64,000 nucleotides of DNA from Bacteroidota bacterium (GTDB lineage: Bacteria; Bacteroidota; Bacteroidia; Chitinophagales; Chitinophagaceae): contig JAFDXG010000126.1 in the NCBI GenBank assembly GCA_018268105.1, forward strand, positions 1-64,000, read 5' to 3'. Below are positions 26,193 to 35,445 of this stretch, piece by piece. The notes under the pieces were generated by a model. The model saw only the letters and a list, made by a program, of their open reading frames with translations, was not told the origin of the DNA and searched no databases. A program made the position numbers and the translations under genes. Positions within the stretch are counted from its first letter, which is position 1, and each line of letters opens with the position of its first letter.

Positions 26193-27845
26193 ATGAATAT
26201 CGCGATGAAACTTTCTTTTGGCGCCATTTGTCTTCTATGCATTAGCTTGTTAACGTCTTGCAATAAGTCCAGTCCCGACAATACGCCCGACCCCCCTCCA
26301 CCGGTGACCGTTACTATCACAGGGGTCAGCCCTAAAACAGTGACGGAAGGAGATACTTTGACCATTACTGGTACATCCTTTGGAACGGATCCCGCCAAAG
26401 TTAAAGTCTTTTTCGACTACGCCGGTTTTTCCACGAGCTATACACCCATCAAGGTATCCCCCACGCAGTTGACAATAGTCGTGCCGAAAAGCAACTCGAC
26501 AGCCCTAGTACCAAATCCTGCTACCTGTCATCCGGGGATTGAAGTAAATGGAGGCGATCAAATTTTCAGTGAGGTTACTTTCACGTATCTCTATCCTGCC
26601 GTCTATTATACATTTTCCGGCGTATCGGCGCGGCTTGGAGAATTCATCTCGCTGAACGGTCCCTTTTATAAAAACCAGGTTGCGGATTCCATACGTGTAC
26701 GGTTCAGTGGCAGCAATCAATGGATAAGGCCGATCGCAGGTAGCGACATAACCTATATAGACGTCCGCGAAGGTTACTTTTACTATAAAAATGTCCTGAT
26801 ACGAGTGCCGGCGGATGCGCACACCGGCCCCATCGAAGTGGCCTCCGACCTTCTGGCGCCGGGTAAGACCGATAGTAGTCTGACTGTCCTGCCGCTTTTG
26901 CCCGATCCGACGCCGGGGGTATGGACCACAAGAGGCGACCTTGTTTTTGTGGGACATACGTCGTTGTCGGGCAAGACAGAGGCTGCCGCCTTTACGATAA
27001 ACAACAGGGCTTATATCGCCACGGGAAATACAGGTGCGCCGCTCGACGGATACGGCACGACCGATGTCTGGGAATTCGATCCGCAGTATTATTCCTGGAG
27101 GCCCATGGCAAATTTTCCTATGGGACATCGTACCGGCTCCTCGGTCTTTTCCATTGGAAACAAGGGTTACCTCTGCGGAGGCTTTGATAAGAACAGAGTT
27201 CCCACCAGGGACTTTTGGGAATTCGATCCAGCAACAAACACCTGGACAAAAAAGGCCGACTTCCCGGGAAAAGCACGGGCACGGGCTGTCGGCTTTTCTA
27301 TCGGCAATCTCGGGTATATCGGTTCCGGTCAGGATACGTCGGGACTGGCACTGTCGGATTTCTTCCAATACGACCCTGCTTCGGACAGTTGGACGGCTCT
27401 GCCTGCTATGCCCATTGAGCGGTCTTCGGCTTTTGCATTCGTAGTCAATAACAAGGCGTATATAGACGGTGGCTGGAAGGGGCAGATTGCCCCCCACCCA
27501 CAATCTGCCCTAACGGACATGTATATGTTTGATCCGGCTGCCAAGACATGGACAGTCAAGGCCCCCATGACCGGTAATGTTCGTACTTCCATGAACGCCA
27601 GCTTCGTTCTTAACGGCAAAGGATACGTGGGGCTGGGCAATACTGTTAGTGGCTGGCAAGGCTCCAAAGTGGTAGTCGCTTATGACCCTCCCAGCGATAC
27701 ATGGGCCCCCGTACCAAGTTTCAGAGGATTGGAAAGAACTGGCGCTGTCGGTTTCGCCATCGGAAATACCGGCTATTTCAGCCATGGTTTTGCCATCGGC
27801 GGAGCCCTGACTTTCAAAGATACCTGGGCCTATATCCCTAATTGA
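26193..27845 (+). CDS. Lipoprotein with TIG and kelch-type beta-propeller domains
   Basis: A 550-residue protein. The N-terminus ends in LLTSC (Cys near 26), so it is lipid-anchored, followed by a Pro-rich linker. Residues about 40-120 are an IPT/TIG immunoglobulin-like domain (TITGVSPKTVTEGDTLTITG). A second TIG-like region spans about 125-230. The C-terminal ~310 residues contain five or six kelch units such as NRAYIATGNTG...DVWEFDP and NKGYLCGGFD...DFWEFDP, forming a propeller that probably binds glycan or protein at the surface. Third positions look richer in G and C than in neighbouring genes, a possible sign of transfer. No catalytic residues can be assigned. Confidence 0.82.
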   Translation: MNIAMKLSFGAICLLCISLLTSCNKSSPDNTPDPPPPVTVTITGVSPKTVTEGDTLTITGTSFGTDPAKVKVFFDYAGFSTSYTPIKVSPTQLTIVVPKSNSTALVPNPATCHPGIEVNGGDQIFSEVTFTYLYPAVYYTFSGVSARLGEFISLNGPFYKNQVADSIRVRFSGSNQWIRPIAGSDITYIDVREGYFYYKNVLIRVPADAHTGPIEVASDLLAPGKTDSSLTVLPLLPDPTPGVWTTRGDLVFVGHTSLSGKTEAAAFTINNRAYIATGNTGAPLDGYGTTDVWEFDPQYYSWRPMANFPMGHRTGSSVFSIGNKGYLCGGFDKNRVPTRDFWEFDPATNTWTKKADFPGKARARAVGFSIGNLGYIGSGQDTSGLALSDFFQYDPASDSWTALPAMPIERSSAFAFVVNNKAYIDGGWKGQIAPHPQSALTDMYMFDPAAKTWTVKAPMTGNVRTSMNASFVLNGKGYVGLGNTVSGWQGSKVVVAYDPPSDTWAPVPSFRGLERTGAVGFAIGNTGYFSHGFAIGGALTFKDTWAYIPN

Positions 27846-28295
27846 TATTTTCCCGTTGCGAACTTTGCTCCGTTGCGTGCGCTGCGTGAAACATACTGTT
27901 TACATCCGGTTATAATATCCAAAACTCGGGTTGTCCTATACAGGTGTGTGTACATGGTAGCTGTCGGCAGACAGGTTTGAATTCTGATATTTTACGATTA
28001 ACATAGCGCTAAAATAAATTAAATTTTTTCGGATCGGGTGATGATAACAGGCAGGAAACTGCTATTAAGCCGTAAGCAATAATACCGCTATGCTTCTGAC
28101 GCCCCGATGCCCTTCACCTGTCATTGGTATATATCCATTGGCTGTTGCTTATTGGCCGGGAGGCTCTGTTCTCAGGGCGATTCCGCAATGAAGCAACGGT
28201 CAGTATTGCCATGTATATATGAAAGACCCAGCCGGAAATTATCCGCTTTTCCATTGATCTGTAAGAAAATAAAAAACTTTTAAAACATTCAATCA
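27846..28295. other. 450-bp intergenic region with repeat material
   Basis: This gap starts with TTGCGAACTTTGCTCCGTTG, a word resembling the 1432/12001 repeat family, and contains the second copy of the 48-bp repeat. A minus-strand frame of 65 codons (28114-28311) overlaps the next gene start and shows no family features. No promoter box is clear. Confidence 0.45.
28024..28071. repeat. 48-bp direct repeat, copy 2
   Basis: It matches 25290-25337 in 47 of 48 positions, in the same orientation. As with copy 1 it sits upstream of an exported-protein gene, here 225 bp before the ATG at 28296. Confidence 0.85.
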
Positions 28296-29114
28296 ATGCA
28301 CATTCACTCAAAATTAATTGCTGTGGGAATATTTTTCGCTATGCTATCTTCAGTGGCGCACAGCCAAACCACAGCAAAACCTGCTGCTTCAACCAAAAGC
28401 AATACCCTTACCAATAAAAATATTATTGACCTGCAAAAAGCGGGACTCGGCAATGAGATTATTCTTACAAAAATTGCCCAGTCAAAATGTGCCTTTGATC
28501 TTTCTACAGACGGGCTTATCGATTTAAAATCCAAAGGTGTTTCGGCTGATGTGATAAAAGCGATGATGAACAAAAGCGAATCAGGAACAGGCAACAGCAG
28601 TTCCGCCACTACAGGACAGGTCAAATCAAACAGCGCAGGTAATACCACTGCAATTGCGCACGCTGTTGAATTAATGAACCACGTATATGTTTTACAGAAA
28701 GGAGATCAGTCTGTTAAGCCTCTTGAAAAATCAATGGCAGGTAAACGTACCCGCAATTATGGATTCAAAGGCGTGCAGGTGCTCCAGGTAGACGGCGCCA
28801 ATTCCGGGGTTAGCCTGGCTACGGGCGATGTTGAGTATTTCCTGATCAACACCGGCGGTGCATTGCCGGAGGTTAACCTGTATATATTAAAATCTGCCAA
28901 AGGAAAGAGAGAAGTGGAAAGCATGTCGGTAGGAACATTTGAAGGTGCAAAAACCGGTGAAAAGCACCAGGTTCCCGTTAACATCAGCAAACTGGATAAC
29001 GGCGTTTACAAAATTTTACCGGGTAAAACATTGGAGAAGGGAGAATACTTCTTCACTACAAAACCCGAAGCAACGGCTACCAGCTTTGATGTGTATACGT
29101 TTGGGGTAAAATAA
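28296..29114 (+). CDS. Periplasmic protein of unknown function
   Basis: The protein has 272 residues. A Sec signal peptide ends about residue 23 (SSVAHSQ). Residues about 38-92 form a helical module (NIIDLQKAGLGNEIILTKIA, then GLIDLKSKGVSADVIKAMM) that recurs in many exported Bacteroidota proteins. A Ser/Gly/Asn linker follows, then a beta-rich C-terminal domain of about 140 residues. No catalytic motif is visible and I do not know its function. It may share a transcript with the DUF4282 gene 102 bp downstream. Confidence 0.68.
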   Translation: MHIHSKLIAVGIFFAMLSSVAHSQTTAKPAASTKSNTLTNKNIIDLQKAGLGNEIILTKIAQSKCAFDLSTDGLIDLKSKGVSADVIKAMMNKSESGTGNSSSATTGQVKSNSAGNTTAIAHAVELMNHVYVLQKGDQSVKPLEKSMAGKRTRNYGFKGVQVLQVDGANSGVSLATGDVEYFLINTGGALPEVNLYILKSAKGKREVESMSVGTFEGAKTGEKHQVPVNISKLDNGVYKILPGKTLEKGEYFFTTKPEATATSFDVYTFGVK

Positions 29115-29215
29115 AATTTACAACAAGTACAGCCTCATACCGTATGTAAGCAAATATTAGAATACCTAAATAAAAATCTTTACATAGCATTCCTTAACAA
29201 CTAAACCATCAAAAC

Positions 29216-29557
29216 ATGGAAACAAACATTACCCCAACTGTTCAGAAATCAAACGGATTTGACTGGAAAGATTTTCTTTCATTCAAAACAATGATCACCT
29301 TAAAAATTATCCAGATCATGTACGTTGTAGTTGCCGTAATTATTACCCTTGGCGGTTTGGCAACTATGTTTAGCGGGGGAAGAAGCAGCGGATACGGCGG
29401 ATATGGGCCTACCAGCTTCATTCCTGGTGGTTTTATGGGTGGCCTGCTCATTATCATTTTTGGCAATGTGCTTTGGAGAGTTTGGTGCGAGCTTATTATT
29501 GTTTTCTTCCGCATCAATAAATCATTGAACAATATTGATGATAAAACTAAGGGCTGA
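29216..29557 (+). CDS. DUF4282 small membrane protein
   Basis: A 113-residue protein with two membrane helices (about 30-52 and 72-98). A Gly/Ser/Tyr-rich loop (SGGRSSGYGGYGPTSF) separates them. The C-terminal helix WRVWCELIIVFFRINKSLN is the DUF4282 signature. The amphipathic N-terminus FDWKDFLSFKTMIT is also typical. Function is not established for the family. It sits between two genes for exported proteins on the same strand. Confidence 0.75.
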   Translation: METNITPTVQKSNGFDWKDFLSFKTMITLKIIQIMYVVVAVIITLGGLATMFSGGRSSGYGGYGPTSFIPGGFMGGLLIIIFGNVLWRVWCELIIVFFRINKSLNNIDDKTKG

Positions 29558-29693
29558 TACGTTCTGTAATAATTTTTAAACCTGTCTGGTGAAATATTTT
29601 TTCTGCCGGCTATTTGTTTTCTTCAGGAGGCCGGGGTATGATGATAATGACTTTATCATCGTAAGCAGGAATATTATTTTAAATAAAACTCAA

Positions 29694-32600
29694 ATGAACC
29701 CTTTTTCATATAAAACATTTGCCTGTGCAATACTGGCATTCATCAGCTTGCCTGTTATTGGTTTTTCGCAAGACACAAAAAAGTATGTTTCGTCTGATAA
29801 GATCTTCATTGTTACCTACCCGGCAGACTGGAAAGTAAATAAAGACCGTCGTTTTGAATTTGTGGTGTATCAGCCGGGTACGGGAATGTTTCCTGCTCAG
29901 GTAAGTATAGAAATCAAAAAAAAGGCCGCAGGCTATGAGAACGCCGACATACACCAGATTTCAGATGTAGAACTAAAGATGATGAAAGCTGAACAGAATA
30001 CAAGTCTTGAAATACTTGATTCAAGGTTTCAACAACAAAACGGCCACGAATGGTGGGTGGTAAAAGGAAAATCAAAAGTATTAGGCAAAGAATATTTTAG
30101 CGACACTTATAAAACCATCCATAATGGTAAAGTGTACATTTTCTCTTATCAGTCGAATGAAAAAAACTATGAAAAAAACAAGGCTGCTGCTGATAATATA
30201 ATTGCATCGGTGGAGTTTCTTACCAAGAATGATGAGGGTGTTGTCTCCACTAAATCTGATGCTAATACTACAAACAATACTATATCAATACAATCTCAGA
30301 ACACCCAAATATTCACCGATCCCGAAAAATTATTTACAGCTCGTTTGCCTTTGGAATGGCAGAATGAAATGCAAAGCAAATCAAATAAATTTTCGCTACA
30401 CCCGGCAGGGTCTGACGAAAAAAAGATTGTATTGCAGGCAGAAGCCTTACCAGATATTGTCAGCGATATGACATTAAAAGAATGGAGTGAAGGTGCATTG
30501 GGTGAACTTAAAAAGGATGCAAAAAAAGGTAAGGCTGTTATAAATAATAATAGCTATGTAACTATAAATGGCACTGAATGGTTCATGATAGATTTTTCTG
30601 ATAAAACGGCCCGTAATATTATTTACCTGACCATTCTTGACAAGAAAAAATACAGGTTTTTTTATACAGCCCCGCTAAATGAGTATGATAAAGATATTGT
30701 TACTGCAAACGCAGTTATAAATTCTGTACAGTTTGGTAGAGGTGTTGAGAATCTCACCGGGAATGAATCAGGCCCTGATACAAAAAATATTGCTTCAAAC
30801 ATTAGTTCAGGTAGTAAAATTAACAATGCAAATCCCGTACAAAAAGATAACAATAATCCCTCTGCAGTAATAGAATCCCAATCATCTAATACGATAGTAA
30901 CGCAGGAAAAAACCTTTCAGGATTTTCTTAAGGTTGATTTTAAAAACGAGGCAGAATACATCAAAAAATATGGGAGCGGGAAGGTGAGACGTATGTCGGA
31001 ACATGAAATTGAGTTTACCTTAACTGGCGGGAAAAAATTTGTTTTAAAAGACCCTTATGATGCACCGATGAAAAGTTATGAGAAGCTGGGCATTTTTATC
31101 GGCTATTCTGATGAGTTAAACAAATTTATGCTTGCTACAGAAGATGGACACCTGTTTGGAGTAGATAGAGCGACCGGACGTTACCAGGGTTTAGATTTAA
31201 ATATATATACTTTAAAAAATGGCAGTTGGTCGCCTGACCGTAAATGGTTAGCGATTTGTGATGGAGGTTGGGATGAAGAAGGAAATGCAAGTATATCAGT
31301 ATTTTCGGGACAATTTCCATATAAAAAACAATATAGTAAGAATATAAGTGAAAGTGGTATGGGTTGGATAGCGGGAGAATCTAAATGGTTAGACAATAAT
31401 ACACTTGAAATCCCAAAAAAGAATAGTCGGGATTTCAAACCAATTGGCAGCACCTGGCTCACCCTGCAAAACGGCAAATGGGTGCAGGTAAATACAAAGC
31501 CGGTAATTAAAGCGAACTCCGCCAGGGAAAACAGCACTACAACAGTTCAAACTGAAAAGCCTGTTTTTGAAACTGATCATACTGTACAAGCTCCCAACAA
31601 CAATGCTGCTAATAACACAACAGCGAATCAGGGTAATACAGCGCAGGCTTCAGTTGCGGGGAGTATTGCCAAAGACGTAAGTTATGTTGATACATGGAGC
31701 GGGCTGCCTTTTACAGACGGCTATCTTGCGGTAATTAATAAAAATGGTTGTTCCATAGCAAATGCTAAGGGAGAAATATTGCTGCCATACAATAAGTATT
31801 GTGTATTGGGTTTTAGTAATGGGTTTGCCGTTGCTCAGGATCCGAAAAATGGTGGGAAGTTCGGTTATATAGATAAAAATTTAAAACCAACCGGTGCTTT
31901 TTCGTTTACTGAGGCTTTAGCGGTATTAAGTGATGGCTTTGCTATTGTGGAAGAGGGAGGGAATAAGGATAATCCTCCCAAAGTAGCGTACACCGTCAAA
32001 ACATATAGTTATTCCCCATCCACCGGAAAAAAATATTTATTGGGCTATCGTACGGGACATTATTGGGTTGATGATCAGGTTAGCTATGACAATAATGGAA
32101 ACAAGAATTTTAGCAGTAGTGGTTCTTGTAAAGAAGGATTGTCTACATTTTCCTGGCGAAAAAATGATAATACCACTTTTTTCGGCTATAAAGACATAAC
32201 CGGAAAAATTGTGATAAAGACAGAATATATTGAGGCCTCAGATTTTAGTGAAGGACTTGCTGTAACGGCAAAGATTTTACCGGATGGAAAAAAGAAATAT
32301 GGATTTATTAATAAGAAAGGCGAAACCGTAATTCCTTTCCAATACACAAACAAACCTGGCGATTTTCTTGGAGGGCTGGCGTTAATATCTATGGTTGATC
32401 AGTCAGAATTTTCCGAGGCACTGATTAACCGGGAAGGAGAGATTGTATTGAAGTTAGGAGGTGGGAGTAAAATTTACCTCTCCAATTATAATACATTTGA
32501 ATACTCTCCAATAAAATCCTACGGGGCGGATAATTATCAGTATTATAAAGAACAATGGAAAGACCGCACCATTCGACTGGTTGAAACCAGAGACAATTCG

Positions 32601-32960
32601 GGCGCAGCTTCATTGAATATGATTTTGGATTCAACCGGGCGCCTCAAAAATCTGAGTGTGCTGTTACGCACACAATTTCCCGGTCAGGATGTTCGAATGA
32701 ATAGAAAGTTATTTAAACCGAGGCAGTTTATTTTTCATATAGAAGGACAGTACGCAGGTGAAATAAACAGGTTTGGCGTAATGGATTTTGACGGGAAGAT
32801 CATAATCCCTCCTGTTTTTTCAGAAATAGGCTCCTTAGATCCCGTATCAAAACTTGCACCTGCGAGTCTTTATGATAGTGAAAGGCACAAAGCAACGGTA
32901 GGGTATATTAATGAACAAGGGCAGTTTAAAATATTGCTGGGGAATAACGATAAGTTTTGA
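29694..32960 (+). CDS. Exported WG-repeat protein with duplicated N-terminal domain
   Basis: From the ATG at 29694 the protein has 1088 residues and begins with a signal peptide (LAFISLPVIGFSQ); a GTG 105 bp earlier would bury that signal. Residues about 25-185 and 215-350 look like two copies of a PsbP-like fold (FIVTYPADWKV and FTARLPLEWQN). A middle domain (about 400-610) has WSPDRKWLAICDGGWDEEGN and resembles a beta-propeller fragment. The C-terminal ~470 residues are WG repeats, with units such as FSNGFAVAQDPKNGGKFGYI and FSEGLAVTAKILPDGKKKYG. WG repeats are thought to mediate protein contacts; no enzyme motif is seen. Confidence 0.78.
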   Translation: MNPFSYKTFACAILAFISLPVIGFSQDTKKYVSSDKIFIVTYPADWKVNKDRRFEFVVYQPGTGMFPAQVSIEIKKKAAGYENADIHQISDVELKMMKAEQNTSLEILDSRFQQQNGHEWWVVKGKSKVLGKEYFSDTYKTIHNGKVYIFSYQSNEKNYEKNKAAADNIIASVEFLTKNDEGVVSTKSDANTTNNTISIQSQNTQIFTDPEKLFTARLPLEWQNEMQSKSNKFSLHPAGSDEKKIVLQAEALPDIVSDMTLKEWSEGALGELKKDAKKGKAVINNNSYVTINGTEWFMIDFSDKTARNIIYLTILDKKKYRFFYTAPLNEYDKDIVTANAVINSVQFGRGVENLTGNESGPDTKNIASNISSGSKINNANPVQKDNNNPSAVIESQSSNTIVTQEKTFQDFLKVDFKNEAEYIKKYGSGKVRRMSEHEIEFTLTGGKKFVLKDPYDAPMKSYEKLGIFIGYSDELNKFMLATEDGHLFGVDRATGRYQGLDLNIYTLKNGSWSPDRKWLAICDGGWDEEGNASISVFSGQFPYKKQYSKNISESGMGWIAGESKWLDNNTLEIPKKNSRDFKPIGSTWLTLQNGKWVQVNTKPVIKANSARENSTTTVQTEKPVFETDHTVQAPNNNAANNTTANQGNTAQASVAGSIAKDVSYVDTWSGLPFTDGYLAVINKNGCSIANAKGEILLPYNKYCVLGFSNGFAVAQDPKNGGKFGYIDKNLKPTGAFSFTEALAVLSDGFAIVEEGGNKDNPPKVAYTVKTYSYSPSTGKKYLLGYRTGHYWVDDQVSYDNNGNKNFSSSGSCKEGLSTFSWRKNDNTTFFGYKDITGKIVIKTEYIEASDFSEGLAVTAKILPDGKKKYGFINKKGETVIPFQYTNKPGDFLGGLALISMVDQSEFSEALINREGEIVLKLGGGSKIYLSNYNTFEYSPIKSYGADNYQYYKEQWKDRTIRLVETRDNSGAASLNMILDSTGRLKNLSVLLRTQFPGQDVRMNRKLFKPRQFIFHIEGQYAGEINRFGVMDFDGKIIIPPVFSEIGSLDPVSKLAPASLYDSERHKATVGYINEQGQFKILLGNNDKF

Positions 32961-33036
32961 GAGGTCTATGCAACAAGAGACCCGAACCTTTCAAAGGTTT
33001 ACCCCGTAACAGATTGTGCAGCTAACGATTCTTGCT

Positions 33037-33090
33037 GTCCGAAGTCTCCGACTTCGGACTATTTATGTTCTTCGGAGACTTTAGTCTCCG
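33037..33090. repeat. Two-hairpin REP-like element, copy 2
   Basis: A perfect 10-bp hairpin with a TCC loop (33037-33059) and a second 7-bp hairpin CGGAGAC...GTCTCCG (33073-33090) repeat the layout of 17534-17584, including the TATGTTCTT spacer. It lies between the ends of the WG-repeat gene and the dipeptidase gene. Confidence 0.7.
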
Positions 33091-33144
33091 TTATATGCCA
33101 AAGCTGACACCTTTTTCGCAATGGCATCAGCTCAAAATCATTAG

Positions 33145-34719
33145 CTATAGCAACTGCAACCGGCTGGTTATAAAATTTTTCCCATTTTCAAAAAACAACT
33201 GTTCAGTAAATTTTTCAATGTTAAATCCTTCCGGAAGCGTTACCGCTTCTTTGTTGGCTTTTGCATAAGACATAAAGGTATCTTTGAAATCATTTTTTAA
33301 GCTATTGTATTCCGTCGCTTTCATGCAACACCCCACGGGGTTGATTAAGCCATCAAAATCAGATCCGATACAAATTTGTGTCAACGCCTTGTTTATATCA
33401 TAATCGCCAGGCTCCTGCACCACTCTTATAAAATGCAGTATATGCTGCATAAAATGGCAAAGATGATAGAAAGACAATTCCGGGCTCACCAAACCACCCT
33501 GTAATACTTCCTGCATAGTTATGCAACTAAATTCAGTAACCTTTGCCCCAATACCTTTTTTAGTACGATATACTACTTTCTCCGCGTCTGATATATACTC
33601 TTCTTCAAACGCAAAATCATTCATTGCCGCCGGCCTGCCATCTGCTTCCGTATACCCTAAAATTCTTTTATCAAGGTTTAACCCAATCATTCCTCCCGAT
33701 TGTACAATCGCCATGATATCTTCATCATACATGTTGATGCTGCTGGGGTTAAACGCTGTCTGAAAATCAAGCATCTGGTATTTCTTAGGTTTAGCCCAAA
33801 GTATATAACAATAATCTTTTCGTTTTTCTTTTCTAAATTCCATCATATAGTCGGGGATATCCTTATACGACATCCCGGTGAAACCTGCGTGGGTACAGAT
33901 TAATGGTTGGTTGATGGGCATGAAGTCCGGTCTGTTCCTGATATCTTCTATCAGCATGCGGCGGGAAGCAAGGCTCAGATGTTTAAGGTCTACCATTATT
34001 TTTCGTTCATAACAGTGTCGTATAATCGCTAATCCATCATCAGCAATACGGTTACCTGTTGGCCTGAAATCTTCGTCGGCTACAAATTGCACGCCATAAG
34101 CATGATTGCAAAACGGATATTGTTCGAGATGTGTAACGTTTACACTAACGAGCGGATACCGGTCGGCTATCTCATCCAGATTCCTAAGAATTTCGTCTTT
34201 TGATATCCTGCTTTTGTCGAGTGTGGAGGAAAGGGAGTGACATCCTTCAACACTGAACACTATGTTTATCGCCGATTTATCTTCAGGATCATATGGTGAG
34301 TCTTTTGATAATATCTTAATCTTTTTATCTGTTATACCAAATTGTTCAGCATTCATTAATACATTAAGATCCTCTTTTACCAGGTCGGGATAAGGTTTTA
34401 GTGTTTCATCATTTATTTTTTTGAGCCGGGTTGGGTTTAGATAAGTTTGCAATGTCCCTTCACTCTGCTTAAGAATGAGTGAATTATTTGTCATTCCTCT
34501 TTCGGGAACAAATATTGCTGCACAAATGATATGTGGGCCATCTTCGCTCAACTGGCGCAAATTAGATTGCGAGCCGAGTATATAAGAAAATTCGGTACAC
34601 CAGCGCAGCAGCCAATGGATTTTTGTTACATCTATATCCACCCAGGGACTTGTTTTAGCTTCCGCTTCGGAAAACATACATTTTAGTGTAGGGTGAACAT
34701 GAAAATCAAATAGAGGCAT
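33145..34719 (-). CDS. Membrane dipeptidase-like metallohydrolase (peptidase M19 type)
   Basis: From the ATG at 34719 the protein has 524 residues. A TTG further upstream would add 13 residues before the conserved strand. It opens with the metal-binding FDFHVHPT, and later has VNVTHLEQ, ICTHAGFTG and GSDFDGLINP, the order of zinc ligands in the renal dipeptidase TIM barrel. It is longer than typical M19 enzymes (about 320-400), with inserts between strands, and has no signal peptide, so it is probably cytoplasmic. Likely substrates are dipeptides or similar amides; the exact one cannot be told. Confidence 0.75.
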   Translation of the reverse strand: MPLFDFHVHPTLKCMFSEAEAKTSPWVDIDVTKIHWLLRWCTEFSYILGSQSNLRQLSEDGPHIICAAIFVPERGMTNNSLILKQSEGTLQTYLNPTRLKKINDETLKPYPDLVKEDLNVLMNAEQFGITDKKIKILSKDSPYDPEDKSAINIVFSVEGCHSLSSTLDKSRISKDEILRNLDEIADRYPLVSVNVTHLEQYPFCNHAYGVQFVADEDFRPTGNRIADDGLAIIRHCYERKIMVDLKHLSLASRRMLIEDIRNRPDFMPINQPLICTHAGFTGMSYKDIPDYMMEFRKEKRKDYCYILWAKPKKYQMLDFQTAFNPSSINMYDEDIMAIVQSGGMIGLNLDKRILGYTEADGRPAAMNDFAFEEEYISDAEKVVYRTKKGIGAKVTEFSCITMQEVLQGGLVSPELSFYHLCHFMQHILHFIRVVQEPGDYDINKALTQICIGSDFDGLINPVGCCMKATEYNSLKNDFKDTFMSYAKANKEAVTLPEGFNIEKFTEQLFFENGKNFITSRLQLL

Positions 34720-34866
34720 AACCAAACTTTTTTGGATGAAAGAATAAAGGCTTGCCAAAAGAAAAGGACGATGTGCAGATTAAAAAGTTATCCGAGATAC
34801 GGAGATGTTTGTTAGAAGAGAACAAAATAGAAAATATAATACAGATTTGCAAATGGCGGGCGCATT

Positions 34867-35298
34867 TCAAATTTTTAAACACAACTCAGCGTATGAATTT
34901 TTGGTTTCGTATAGCTTCAGATAAACAAGTATGACTTCGTTGGGTAAATGCTCGCTTAGTTTTTTCTTTATATAGATCAGCATATTTTCTGCCGACGGTT
35001 CCGCTTCCCATACCAACAGGTTTTCAGGCGATGAGAATGCAGGATTATTTTTGAGGAAAGCGCTGGATAAAATCAGTTTGTGATCCAGGGTTTTAATTAT
35101 AGCACTGTTTACAATTCTTTTTATTTCTTTAAAGTCAAACGCAATCCCCGGCGAAGGGATATAGTCTTCACCTGCTTCGGGCGAAGTGAGCGTAACATGA
35201 AGTTCATAAGAATGTCCATGAATGTCTTTACAAGGTCCATCATACCCATAAAGCGCATGAGCGGTTTCAAATGTAAAAATCTTTGTAAGCCTGATCAT
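34867..35298 (-). CDS. queD: 6-carboxytetrahydropterin synthase / PTPS family (QueD-like)
   Basis: A protein of 143 residues with the PTPS fold. FTFETAHAL (zinc His), then GPCKDIHGHSYELHV, supplies the catalytic Cys and the two other zinc His. Near the C-terminus is the Glu typical of substrate binding (LYETKNSYAE). QueD makes 6-carboxytetrahydropterin from dihydroneopterin triphosphate for queuosine synthesis. Other que genes are not in the window, so a different pterin role is possible. It is divergent from the DGC gene. Confidence 0.85.
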   Translation of the reverse strand: MIRLTKIFTFETAHALYGYDGPCKDIHGHSYELHVTLTSPEAGEDYIPSPGIAFDFKEIKRIVNSAIIKTLDHKLILSSAFLKNNPAFSSPENLLVWEAEPSAENMLIYIKKKLSEHLPNEVILVYLKLYETKNSYAELCLKI

Positions 35299-35368
35299 TT
35301 CGGTATTAAAAGTTCCCGGTTGTATACCCTGTAAAACGGATATAATAGGCAGCGGGAAAGTAAAAATA

Positions 35369-35404
35369 AATAAAGGACAAAATTATCCTTTATTATTATA
35401 TTTG
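35369..35404 (+). promoter_or_regulatory. Palindromic operator and -7 box of the DGC gene
   Basis: AATAAAGGA (35369-35377) and TCCTTTATT (35386-35394) form a perfect 9-bp inverted repeat with an 8-nt spacer. TATATTTG (35397-35404) follows two bases later, and no TTTG is seen at -33. A regulator bound here would replace or block the -33 contact. The regulator is not identified. Confidence 0.65.
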
Positions 35405-35445
35405 CAACTTAAATTTTGACGATAGGTACAAAAAGGAATTTGAGT

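Noticed and set aside
26505..27503. A 332-codon minus-strand frame inside the TIG-kelch gene
   Set aside because: The plus-strand frame has a lipobox, TIG and kelch motifs; the antisense frame is an effect of the higher GC content.
28114..28311. A 65-codon minus-strand frame in the 27846-28295 gap
   Set aside because: It runs across repeat-like sequence and the next gene's start, with no conserved motif.
32975..33005. Hairpin AACCTTTCAAAGGTT after the WG-repeat gene as a terminator
   Set aside because: The stem is short and AT-rich and no T-run follows it.
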